The notes beneath the pieces were generated by a model, which worked only from the letters and a program-made list of their open reading frames with translations, did no database searches and was not told the origin of the DNA. DNA of 64,000 nt from DASRIA01 sp963724065 (GTDB lineage Bacteria > Actinomycetota > Thermoleophilia > Solirubrobacterales > JBBDJG01): NCBI GenBank assembly GCA_963724065.1, contig CAVRTB010000006.1, positions 62,001-126,000 on the forward strand, given 5' to 3'. Shown in pieces: positions 49,307 to 58,125 of the stretch. Every line of letters begins with the position of its first letter. The first letter of the stretch is position 1. The position numbers and the translations under genes were made by a program.

Positions 49307-52300
49307 GGCTTGAGGGTCACCACCAGCTCGGGCCGCAGCGTCGCGGCCTCTCGGTTATAGAAGTCGATGCCGTCGTTGGACGTCGTGGCGATAGTGAAGC
49401 TGTAGCTGCCGCTGCCGGTCACGAAGGGCGTGACGTCGTACTCGACCCACGTGTTCACCGGCACCGCGCCCTTGTCGTCGGCAGCCGCGCTCGTGCGCGC
49501 CGGCCGCGTGCTCCAGGTGACCGCGGTCTCGCTCCACGCGGTGCCGGTGGTGTACACGGCGGGGCCGTCCACCGTGCCGTTGTAGGCGTAAAGTCGCAGC
49601 TTCGCGCTCTGCACGCCGCCCGCCGGCACGCCGCTCACGGCGAACCGCAGGAAGGTCTCGACGTCCAGCTCGCTGCCGCCGTTGGCGCGCAGGTAGGCGG
49701 TCCCGTAGTTGGTGCTGGGGGAGGCCTCGTGGACTCGCGCGTCGGCCTCCGGCGAGATCGTCATCACCGCGCCGAGTCCCGGCGTGTCGGCGGTCGCAAC
49801 GTTGCTCGGATCGGAGACGTTGCCCGCTGCGTCGAGCGCGCGCACCTCGTAGCTGTAGTGGGTGGCCGGGCTCGCGCCGGTGTCGGAGTACGCGGTCGTG
49901 ACCCCGAGGGTGGCGATCGCGGTCCCGTTGCGGAACACCCGGTAGCCCGTGACCCCGACGTTGTCTCCGGCCGCCTGCCAGGCGAGGTCGACCTGGCTCG
50001 CGCTGCGCACGGTCGCCCCGAGGTTCGTGGGCGGGGTGGGCTGCTGGCTGTCCGGGGCGCCGGTCGTAACCACAAGCTCGGGCCGCTCGGCGAGCGTCTC
50101 GCGCGAGCGGAAGTCCACTCCGTCGCTCGAAGCGCCGACCAGGTTGAAGCTGTAGGAGCCGTCGCCGCTCACGAGCGGCGTGACGTCGTACTCGACCCAA
50201 GTGTTCGCGGCGATCGCACCCTTGTCGTCATGCGCCGTGCTCGTCCGCGGCGGGCGGTTGTTCCAGTTGATCGCGGTCTCGGTCCACGCCGGGTTCGTCG
50301 CGTACACGGCCGGCCCGTCGACGGTGCCCGTGTACGCGCGGACGCGCAGCTTCGCGCTGCGCACGCTGCCCGCCGGCGCGCCGGTCACGGTGAAGCGCAG
50401 GAAGCTCTCGACGGCAGGGTTGTTGGCGCCGTCGGTGCGCAGGCTCGACGTCGCGTAGTTGGTCGTGGGCGCGGAGGCCTGCACACGCGCGTCGGCATCG
50501 GGCGCGAAGGTGAACAGCGCGGACGCTGCCGGGGTGGTCGCCGTCGCCTCGTTGCTCGGATCCGACGCGTTCCCTGCCGCATCGACGGCGCGCACCTCGT
50601 AGGCGTAGGTGGTGCTTCCCGCGACGCCGGTGTCCGCGTATGCCGTCACGGTCTCAAGGGTCGCGATCGCGAGCGAGTTGCGGTAGACCACGTATCCCGT
50701 GACCCCGATGTTGTCGGTCGCGGCCTGCCACGCGAGGTCCACCCGGGCCGGCCCCGCGGGCGTGGCTGCGAGGCTGCCGGGAGCCGTGGGCTTCTGCGCG
50801 TCCGGGACCACCGCGGTCGCCGTGTTGCTCGCGTCCGAGAGGTTCCCGGCCGCGTCGACGGCTCGTACAACGTAGTCGTAGCCGGAGGCGCTGACGCTCG
50901 TGTCCGAGTAGGACGTCGTCGCCCCCACCGTAGTGATCGCGGCGCCGTCGCGGTAGATCGTGTAGTCGGTCACTGCGACGTCGTCGCCGGCGGCTTCCCA
51001 CGTGAGGTCGACCTGGCTCGCGCTCGCCGACGCGACGAGGTTCGCGGGCGCCGTGGGCTTCTGCGTGTCGGGCACCGTCGCCTCGTCCGTGTTGCTCGGA
51101 TCGGAGACGTTGCCCGCCCCGTCGACGGCGCGCACCTCGTAGGTGTAGGGCACGGTGGCGGCGACGTTCGTGTCGAGATAGGAGGTGACGGCAACGAGCG
51201 TGTCGATCAGCGTTCCGTTGCGGCGGACCTCGTAGCCGGTCACGCCGCGGTTGTCGGTGGCTGCCTCCCAGGTGACGTCGATCTGTCCGGCGGTCGCGGT
51301 CGCCGCGAGATTTGCCGGCGCCGTGGGCGGCTCGTCGTCGGGCGGATAGACGGTCACCGTCGCCTCGTTGCTCGGATCCGACGCGTTCCCGGCCGCATCG
51401 ACGGCGCGCAGCTCGTAGGCGTAGGTGCCGGGGACCACCGTGTCCGAATGCGACGTGGCCGGATCGATCGTGGCGATCGCGGCGCCGTCACGGTAGATCT
51501 CGTAGGCCGTGACCGCCACGTTGTCGCTCGCGGCCGACCAGGCCAGGTCGACCTGCGCCGAGCCGCTCGCGGTCGCGGTCAGGCCCGCGGGCGCGTCCGG
51601 TGGCTCGGTGTCAGGCACGGTCGCGGTGGCGGAGTCGCTCGGCTCCGACTCGTTGCCGGCTGCGTCGACCGCGCGCACGGTGTACGAGTAGTCGTCGGGC
51701 GCGAGCGCGGTGTCCGCGTAGGTCGTCGCTGTCTCGTCCAGGCTCGCGATCTCCGTGTCCCCGCGCAGGACGCGGTACCCGGTCACGGCGACGTCGTCGC
51801 CGGACGCGTCCCATTGCAGGTCGACCTGATCGCCGTTGACCGTGGCCGTGAGGTTTCCGGGAGCGGACGGGTCGGTCGTGTCGGGGACCGTCGCCTCGAC
51901 CGAGCCCGGCTCGGACTCGTTGGCGGCGGCGTCGAGCGCGTGCACCGTGTAGGAGTAGTCGCCGGGCGCAAGCCGATCGTCGGTGTAGTTCCTGGCGGCC
52001 GCGCCCAGGTCCGCGATCTCCGTGCCCGCGCGCAACACGCGGTAGCGGGTCACGGCGACGTCGTCATCGGAGGCATCCCAGCTCAGTTCCACCTGGCCGG
52101 GCCCTCCCGTCGCGGCGAGGCTGCGCGGGGCCGTCGGGGCCGTGAGGTCGGGCACGGTGGCGGCCGCCTCGTTGCTGGGCTGGGAGATGTTCTCGCCGGC
52201 GTCCAGAGCGTGCACCACGTAGGTGTGGTCGCCCGGCGCGACGGTCGTGTCCGACCACGCTGTGACGGCGGCGACGGTCTCGAGCGGGTCGCCGTCGCGG

Positions 52301-55300
52301 TCGATCCTGTAGCCGGTGACGGCGACGTTGTCCTGCGACTCCTGCCACGTGAGGTCCACGTCCCCTGCGCTCGTGACCACCGCGGCCAGGTTGGACGGCG
52401 CGGCCGGTGCCTCGAGGTCGGGCGGCGTGGGTGTGGCCGTCGCCGTGTTGCTCGGGTCCGAGCGGTTGCCGGCGGCGTCCAGCGCGTGCACCTGGTAGCT
52501 GTAGGTGCCCGGCAGCACGGTGTCGGAGTAGGACGTGGCCGTTCCCGGAACGGTCGCGATCAGCGCGTCGTCGCGGTAGATCTCGTAGTCGGTCACCGCG
52601 ACGTCATCGGTCGACTCGTCCCAGGCGAGATCCGCCTGGACGGGCCCGTCCGCGACCGCGCTGAGGTTCGCCGGCGCCGTCGGCTTCGTCGTGTCGGGGA
52701 CCGTCGCCGTCGCCGTGTTGCTCGCATCCGACACGTTGGCGGCCGCGTCGACCGCGCGTACGGTGTAGCTGTGGGGGCCGGCTGCAAGGCCCGAATCCGT
52801 GTATGAGGTCACGTTGCCGAGGGTCGCGATCTGCTGGGTGCCGCGGAACACCTGATAGCCCGTCACGCCCACGTCGTCGTCGGCCGCGCTCCAGCTGAGC
52901 GCGACCTGCCCGGCGCTCGCCGTGGCGTCCAGGTTGAGTGGCGCGGAGGGCTTCGTCGTGTCCGGGACGGTGCCCGTGGCGCTGTTGCTCTCATCCGACA
53001 CGTTGGCGGCCGCGTCGACCGCGCGTACGGTGTAGCTGTGGGGGCCGGCTGCAAGGCCCGAATCCGTGTATGACGTCACGTTGCCGAGGGTCGCGATCTG
53101 CTGCGGGCCGCGGAACACGCGGTAGCCCGTCACGCCCACGTTGTCGCTCGCCGCGCCCCAGCTGAGCGCGATCTGCCCGGCGCTCGCCGTGGCGTCCAGG
53201 TTGGGTGGCGCGGAGGGCTTGGTCGTGTCGGGGACGGTGCCCGTGGCGCTGTTGCTCTCATCCGACACGTTGGCGGCCGCGTCGACCGCGCGTACGGTGT
53301 AGGTGTAGGGACCGGGCGCAAGGGCCGCGTCCGTGTATGACGTCACGTTGCCGAGGCTCGCGATCTGCTGCGTACCGCGGAACACGCGGTAGCCCGTCAC
53401 GCCCACGTTGTCGCTCGCCGCGCCCCAGCTGAGCGCGACCTGCCCGGCGCTGCCGGTGGCGCCGAGGCTGACGGGTGGCCCGGGCTTGGTCGTGTCGGGC
53501 ACGGTCGCCGTCGCGGCGGCGCTCGCGTCCGAGAGGTTGCCGGCCGCGTCGGCCGCGCGCACGGTGTAGCTGTAGGGGCCGGCCGCGAGGCTCGTGTCGG
53601 TGTACGACGTCACGTTGCCGAGCGTCGCGACCTGGGCGGCGCCGCGGAACACGCGGTAGCCCGTGACCCCCACGTTGTCCGTCGATGCGTTCCAGTTCAG
53701 CGCGACCTGTCCGGTGCCGGCGACGGCGGTCAGGCCTCCGGGAGTCGTGGGCTTTTGCGTGTCGGGCCCGGACGTCGTTACCACGAGTTCCGGTCGCTGG
53801 GTGGCAGTCGTGTGCTCCCGCGACCGGAAGTCGACGCCGTCGCTCGACGTTGTCGCGAGGCTTAGGCCCACGGTGCCGTTGCCGGTCACGAATTGCGTGA
53901 CGTCGTACTCCACCCAGGTGTTCGTGGTGATCGCGCCCTTGTCGTCGACGGCGCCGCTGGTGCGAGCCGGCCGGTTGCTCCAGTTGATCGCGGACTCGTT
54001 CCACGCGGGGCTCGTCGCGTACACCGCCGGTCCGTCGACCGTGCTGGTGTAGGCGAAGATGCGCAGCTTTGCGCTCGCGACCGTGCCTGTCACGCCGCTC
54101 ACGTTGAAGCGAAGGAAGCTGTCTGTGTCGAGGTTCGTTCCGCCGTCGGTGCGCAGCGTCGACGTCCCATAGTTGGTGGTCGCCGCCGATTCCTGCACGC
54201 GGGCATCGGCCTCCGCGGGGAGGGTCAGGATGGTGGAGGCCGGTGTCGTGGCGTTCGCCGCATTGCTCGGGTCGGAGAGGTTGCCGGCCGCGTCCTCCGC
54301 CCTCACCGTGTAGGTGTAGGTGGTGTTCGCAGCCACGCTCGTGTCCGTATATGACGTCGTCGTGCCGACCGTCCCGATTTGCGTGGTGCCGCGGTAGATC
54401 CGGTATCCGGTGACGCCCACGTTGTCGTTTGACGCGTTCCAGTTGAGGGCGACCTGGCCCACGCCCGCAGTAGCCGAGAGGCTCCCGGGCACGGTCGGTT
54501 TCTGCGTGTCGGACCCACTTGGCGGCGGCGTGCCGCCGTGGCAGTTCCCGCTGCCTGCGTCGGTGAAAGGCTTATTGCTCTCCGACACGAACTGCCAGTC
54601 GTAGCCGGAGGGGCGCAGCGTCAGCTTGAGGACCCCGTAGGTGTTGTTCTGGCGCACCTGGCTGTTCGGCTTCGGCGTGCTGACGCTCGTGAAGAACGCG
54701 CCGCCCGTCCCCACGACGAACTGCCGGATGCCGCGCGTGTTGTCCAGCGCACCGCTCGGGTTCTGGGGCGCGAAGCGCTCGTAGTCGTGCGCGTGCCCGC
54801 CAAGGACCACGTCCGCGTCCGCGTTGTAGAGGGCCTGGTACAGCGGGGCCATCTCGTCCGCGTTGCCGTCATGACCCGAGTTGAAGCGCGGGTCGTGCCA
54901 GTAGGCCAGGGTGCAGTACTTGTCCGCATTTGCCGCGAGGTCGGCCTTCAGCCACGTCTCCTGCGCGGAGCCGACGCCGCAGGGGACGATCGTGCAGTGG
55001 TCAGTCGAGTTGAGCGCGATCAGGTGCCAGGTGCCGACGTTGAAGCTGTAATAGCCCTTCGTGCGGTCGCCCGCGGGTCCGCTCGCCTGCCCCACGCCGT
55101 TGAAGTAGTCGTAGTAGCCGGCCGCGCCCGCGGTCTTGTACTCGTGGTTGCCCGGCGCCGGGCGGGTGATCGACTTCACGCGGCCCCACGACGGGTGGTA
55201 GGACTTGTTGAGGCCCGACAGGCTGGCGCTCTCGTACTGCGTGTCGCCGAGCGGTAGGACAGCGGCGAGCCCGGCGTTCACGAGCAGGTCCGACGTGTAG

Positions 55301-55506
55301 CGCTGGCGGCACTTGTCCGCGGTCCCCGCGCCCCCGTTGTAATTCGAGCTCGAGGAGCTGCACGCGATGTCGCCCGCCGTGGCGATCACGGGATCGGCGG
55401 CGCGCGCATCGCCAAGCGGCCAAGCCACGACAGCGAGCAGCGCCGCGCAGGCAAGCTTCGCCCTCGCGCGCCCGTCCCTTGCTACCCATGCCGCGCCTCC
55501 TGCCAT
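49303..55506 (-). CDS. giant secreted metallophosphoesterase with FN3 and DNRLRE-like domains
   Basis: 2067 aa from ATG 55506, which follows GGGAGTCAGG (ATG 55554 and 55518 lie upstream). The signal peptide ends near DARAADP. The purple-acid-phosphatase-like domain (about 38-315) is intact: AGDIA, PLGDTQY, GNHEY, YWHDPRF, GGHAHDYERF. Then come one FN3, a DNRLRE-type beta domain (ADARVQES...NTWVEYDVT...ELVVT), twelve FN3, a second DNRLRE, one FN3 and a third DNRLRE, which ends the protein. FN3 units share the core DNVGVTGYRVFRG. No LPXTG or other cell-wall anchor is seen. Likely extracellular enzyme or adhesin. Confidence 0.92.
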   Translation of the reverse strand: MAGGAAWVARDGRARAKLACAALLAVVAWPLGDARAADPVIATAGDIACSSSSSNYNGGAGTADKCRQRYTSDLLVNAGLAAVLPLGDTQYESASLSGLNKSYHPSWGRVKSITRPAPGNHEYKTAGAAGYYDYFNGVGQASGPAGDRTKGYYSFNVGTWHLIALNSTDHCTIVPCGVGSAQETWLKADLAANADKYCTLAYWHDPRFNSGHDGNADEMAPLYQALYNADADVVLGGHAHDYERFAPQNPSGALDNTRGIRQFVVGTGGAFFTSVSTPKPNSQVRQNNTYGVLKLTLRPSGYDWQFVSESNKPFTDAGSGNCHGGTPPPSGSDTQKPTVPGSLSATAGVGQVALNWNASNDNVGVTGYRIYRGTTQIGTVGTTTSYTDTSVAANTTYTYTVRAEDAAGNLSDPSNAANATTPASTILTLPAEADARVQESAATTNYGTSTLRTDGGTNLDTDSFLRFNVSGVTGTVASAKLRIFAYTSTVDGPAVYATSPAWNESAINWSNRPARTSGAVDDKGAITTNTWVEYDVTQFVTGNGTVGLSLATTSSDGVDFRSREHTTATQRPELVVTTSGPDTQKPTTPGGLTAVAGTGQVALNWNASTDNVGVTGYRVFRGAAQVATLGNVTSYTDTSLAAGPYSYTVRAADAAGNLSDASAAATATVPDTTKPGPPVSLGATGSAGQVALSWGAASDNVGVTGYRVFRGTQQIASLGNVTSYTDAALAPGPYTYTVRAVDAAANVSDESNSATGTVPDTTKPSAPPNLDATASAGQIALSWGAASDNVGVTGYRVFRGPQQIATLGNVTSYTDSGLAAGPHSYTVRAVDAAANVSDESNSATGTVPDTTKPSAPLNLDATASAGQVALSWSAADDDVGVTGYQVFRGTQQIATLGNVTSYTDSGLAAGPHSYTVRAVDAAANVSDASNTATATVPDTTKPTAPANLSAVADGPVQADLAWDESTDDVAVTDYEIYRDDALIATVPGTATSYSDTVLPGTYSYQVHALDAAGNRSDPSNTATATPTPPDLEAPAAPSNLAAVVTSAGDVDLTWQESQDNVAVTGYRIDRDGDPLETVAAVTAWSDTTVAPGDHTYVVHALDAGENISQPSNEAAATVPDLTAPTAPRSLAATGGPGQVELSWDASDDDVAVTRYRVLRAGTEIADLGAAARNYTDDRLAPGDYSYTVHALDAAANESEPGSVEATVPDTTDPSAPGNLTATVNGDQVDLQWDASGDDVAVTGYRVLRGDTEIASLDETATTYADTALAPDDYSYTVRAVDAAGNESEPSDSATATVPDTEPPDAPAGLTATASGSAQVDLAWSAASDNVAVTAYEIYRDGAAIATIDPATSHSDTVVPGTYAYELRAVDAAGNASDPSNEATVTVYPPDDEPPTAPANLAATATAGQIDVTWEAATDNRGVTGYEVRRNGTLIDTLVAVTSYLDTNVAATVPYTYEVRAVDGAGNVSDPSNTDEATVPDTQKPTAPANLVASASASQVDLTWEAAGDDVAVTDYTIYRDGAAITTVGATTSYSDTSVSASGYDYVVRAVDAAGNLSDASNTATAVVPDAQKPTAPGSLAATPAGPARVDLAWQAATDNIGVTGYVVYRNSLAIATLETVTAYADTGVAGSTTYAYEVRAVDAAGNASDPSNEATATTPAASALFTFAPDADARVQASAPTTNYATSSLRTDGANNPAVESFLRFTVTGAPAGSVRSAKLRVRAYTGTVDGPAVYATNPAWTETAINWNNRPPRTSTAHDDKGAIAANTWVEYDVTPLVSGDGSYSFNLVGASSDGVDFRSRETLAERPELVVTTGAPDSQQPTPPTNLGATVRSASQVDLAWQAAGDNVGVTGYRVFRNGTAIATLGVTTAYSDTGASPATHYSYEVRALDAAGNVSDPSNVATADTPGLGAVMTISPEADARVHEASPSTNYGTAYLRANGGSELDVETFLRFAVSGVPAGGVQSAKLRLYAYNGTVDGPAVYTTGTAWSETAVTWSTRPARTSAAADDKGAVPVNTWVEYDVTPFVTGSGSYSFTIATTSNDGIDFYNREAATLRPELVVTLKP
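52726..53392 (-). repeat. tandem 267-bp FN3-encoding repeats
   Basis: The segment starting ATCCGACACGTTGGC recurs at 52726, 52993 and 53260, exactly 267 bp (89 codons) apart. Long stretches of the first two copies are almost identical at DNA level. This implies recent duplication or gene conversion inside the giant gene and makes copy number unstable. Confidence 0.8.
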
Positions 55507-55721
55507 CCTGACTCCCATGCCTGCGGCGATAACGCCGGCATCCGCCGACGACAAACCTTTTGGGGAAACCTAACTCACCAGCGTCCGGCGAGCAAGAAGG
55601 CGCCCCCCTTGCGCTGAGACCGCAATTTGCGTTATGTTCTGCGCGCTTTACGGATGGAAGCACGGAAGGGGCGTATGGATTCGGCAGGGAAGCAGTCCGC
55701 ACGGGGCGCAGCAATCACCCG

Positions 55722-58112
55722 ATGGGACGAAACAGGGAAGCGGGTCGGACGGGCTTGAGGAACGCCTTCAAGTCACGTGCCGCGCGTCCGCGCGGGAATA
55801 GCGTCGTCGCAGAGGCCACCGAGGCGGCCGCGGTCGCGATCGCCCCCGGCCGCAACGGCCAAACGCCCGCGATCTCGGTGATCGTGCCCACGCGCTCCGA
55901 GGCGGAGAACGTCGGCCCGCTCGTCGCGCGCCTCGATCGCGTGCTGCCCGATCTGCCGCTCGAGGTGATCTTCGTCGACGACAGCGACGACGGCACCCCG
56001 GACGCGATCAGGACGATCGACTCCGCGCGCGGGGTCTATCTCATGCATCGCACGGGGGCCGAGCGGACGGGCGGCCTTGGAGGCGCGGTCGTCGCGGGGA
56101 TGCGCGCGGCGCGCGCCCCCTATGTCTGCGTGATGGACGCCGACCTCCAGCACCCGCCTGAGGTGCTCGAGGACATGTACTCGGAGGCCTTGGCCACGGC
56201 CGCCGACGTCGTGGTCGCGAGCCGGTTCTGCGCCGGAGGGGACCAGGGGGCGTTCGGCCGCGTCCGGTCCGCGCTCTCACGCGCCTCGACGCGCGCGGCC
56301 ATGTTGCTGTTCCCCACGCGGCTGTGGCACGTGACCGACCCGATGAGCGGGTGCTTCCTGGTCCGCCGGGACGCGGTCGACCTCGACTGCCTGCGTCCGC
56401 GCGGCTTCAAGATCCTCCTCGAAATTCTCGTCCGCAGCCCGAAGCTCGAGGTGTCCGAGGTGCCCTTCGGGTTCGGGCGCCGGCATGCGGGCCACACCAA
56501 GGCCTCGCCACGCGAGGCGCTGCGCTACGCGGGTCAGCTCGCGCGGCTCGAGCTGGGCCAGCTCTCGGCGCGATTCGGGCGATTCACGGTGGTCGGCGCC
56601 ACCGGGCTGGTGGTCAACACGGCACTGCTCGCGCTGTTCGCCCACGTCGGGGGGATCAACTACGCCGCGGCAGCGATCGTCGCGACCCAGGGATCGACCT
56701 TGTGGAATCTCCTTCTCACCGAGGCGTGGGTCTTCGCCGGCCGCGACCACGAGCGCAGCCGCGGCCGCCGCGCGGCCATGTTCTTTGCGATGAACAACGT
56801 CGCGCTGGTGCTGCGCGTGCCGCTGCTCGTGGCGCTCACGAGCGGCATCGGCATCAACCTGCTGGCCGCAAACGTGCTGTCGCTGGTGGCGCTGACCGTG
56901 ATCCGGTTCGGCGTCGCGGACGCGTGGATCTGGGCGAAGGCCCAGCGCCGCGATGTCGCTGCCTTCAGCTACGACATCCACGGGATCGTCACGGTGACCT
57001 CGGAGGTGCGGCTCCCGGAGCTCCAGCGCTTCCTCGTTGCCGAGTCGCTCGGCCGCCCGACGATTCGCGTACGCATCGGACACATGCGAAACGGGGCCCG
57101 GAACGGCCACGCCGACCCGAACAGCAACGGCCACGCTGCGCACGATCACAACGGGAACGGGGGGTCGCCGAACGGCAACCACTCCGCCGAGGCGCTCCGC
57201 CTTGCCGACTTCGCGCCCAATGGGACCCGAAACCTCCGGTACACCGAGGGCCTCGGCGCGCTTGGGTTCGGGGTCGATATCTCGCAGATCGGCGAGCGCG
57301 TGGAGGTCACGGCGGCCCCCTTGCTCGAGCGCTCCCCGCACGTGCTCTACACGAACGTCGTCGAGCCGATCCTGCGGTGGGTCTTTGCGAGCAAGGGCTA
57401 CGCGCTCGTGCATGCGGCCTGCTTCGCCGACGGCGACAGCGCCTTCATGGTCACGGCGCGCACCGACACTGGGAAGACGACGACGACGCTCAAGTTGCTC
57501 GACCACTTTCCGTATTCGTTTCTGTCGGACGATCTCACGATCGTGTGCCCCGACGGGAGGGTGCTCGCCTACCCGAAGCCGCTCACGATCAGCCGCCATA
57601 CGGTGCACGCGGTCAAGACACCGCTCCTCTCGCGCCTGGAGCGCGCGAAGCTGATCCCGCAGAGCCGCTTGCACTCGCGGTCGGGACGGCGCTTCGCGAT
57701 GGTCCTGGCGACGCTGCGGATCCCGGCGGCTACGCTCAACGCGGTCGTGCAGCGGATGATCCCGCCGCCGAAGTACGACATCGATCGTCTGATCCCCTCG
57801 GCGCGCGTCGCGCCCGAGGCGCAGATCGCCGGGCTCGTGATCATCCAGCGTGACGACGACTTCGAGAAGCAGCTCGAGACGCGTGAGGCGCTCGACATCC
57901 TGCTCGAGAATTGCGAGGACGCGTTCGGGTTTCCGCCCTACGCAGAGCTCGAGGAGTGGCTCCAGGGCATGAACGGCCACAACCTCAAGCAAGCCGAGCG
58001 CGCGGTGATCGAGAGCGCTTTCGGCGGCGTCCCCGCGACGCTGATCGCGAGCAGCACGATGGACTGGTGGCAGAAGTTGCCGGCGGTCATGTCGACGGCG
58101 CCCATCCTCTGA
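55722..58112 (+). CDS. GT2 glycosyltransferase - GtrA - P-loop kinase-like fusion
   Basis: 796 aa from ATG 55722 (TTG 55755 is possible). Residues about 48-270 are a dolichol-phosphate-mannosyltransferase-like GT2 domain: ISVIVPTRSEAENV, FVDDSDDGT, MDADLQHPPEV. About 285-410 is a four-helix GtrA/flippase domain (RFTVVGATGLVVNTALLAL). After an Asn/Gly/His-rich linker (about 450-488) comes a soluble domain with a P-loop (ARTDTGKTTTT, about 579-589) and FLSDDLTIV, like HPr-kinase-related proteins. The linked lipid-glycosylation and nucleotide-binding parts suggest regulated or activated surface glycan assembly. The next gene is a GT39. Confidence 0.9.
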   Translation: MGRNREAGRTGLRNAFKSRAARPRGNSVVAEATEAAAVAIAPGRNGQTPAISVIVPTRSEAENVGPLVARLDRVLPDLPLEVIFVDDSDDGTPDAIRTIDSARGVYLMHRTGAERTGGLGGAVVAGMRAARAPYVCVMDADLQHPPEVLEDMYSEALATAADVVVASRFCAGGDQGAFGRVRSALSRASTRAAMLLFPTRLWHVTDPMSGCFLVRRDAVDLDCLRPRGFKILLEILVRSPKLEVSEVPFGFGRRHAGHTKASPREALRYAGQLARLELGQLSARFGRFTVVGATGLVVNTALLALFAHVGGINYAAAAIVATQGSTLWNLLLTEAWVFAGRDHERSRGRRAAMFFAMNNVALVLRVPLLVALTSGIGINLLAANVLSLVALTVIRFGVADAWIWAKAQRRDVAAFSYDIHGIVTVTSEVRLPELQRFLVAESLGRPTIRVRIGHMRNGARNGHADPNSNGHAAHDHNGNGGSPNGNHSAEALRLADFAPNGTRNLRYTEGLGALGFGVDISQIGERVEVTAAPLLERSPHVLYTNVVEPILRWVFASKGYALVHAACFADGDSAFMVTARTDTGKTTTTLKLLDHFPYSFLSDDLTIVCPDGRVLAYPKPLTISRHTVHAVKTPLLSRLERAKLIPQSRLHSRSGRRFAMVLATLRIPAATLNAVVQRMIPPPKYDIDRLIPSARVAPEAQIAGLVIIQRDDDFEKQLETREALDILLENCEDAFGFPPYAELEEWLQGMNGHNLKQAERAVIESAFGGVPATLIASSTMDWWQKLPAVMSTAPIL

Positions 58113-58125
58113 GCCTTCAGGGCAG

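Noticed and set aside
49729..52806. 1025-codon plus-strand frame
   Set aside because: It mirrors the FN3 repeats of the minus-strand giant gene and shows the same periodicity, so it is a shadow.
52700..53500. CRISPR-like array
   Set aside because: The 267-bp period is in frame, encodes FN3 domains and has no short repeat/spacer structure. No cas genes are present.
55600..55725. c-di-GMP (GEMM) riboswitch upstream of the glycosyltransferase
   Set aside because: G-rich segments superficially recall the motif, but the conserved core and tetraloop-receptor elements could not be matched.
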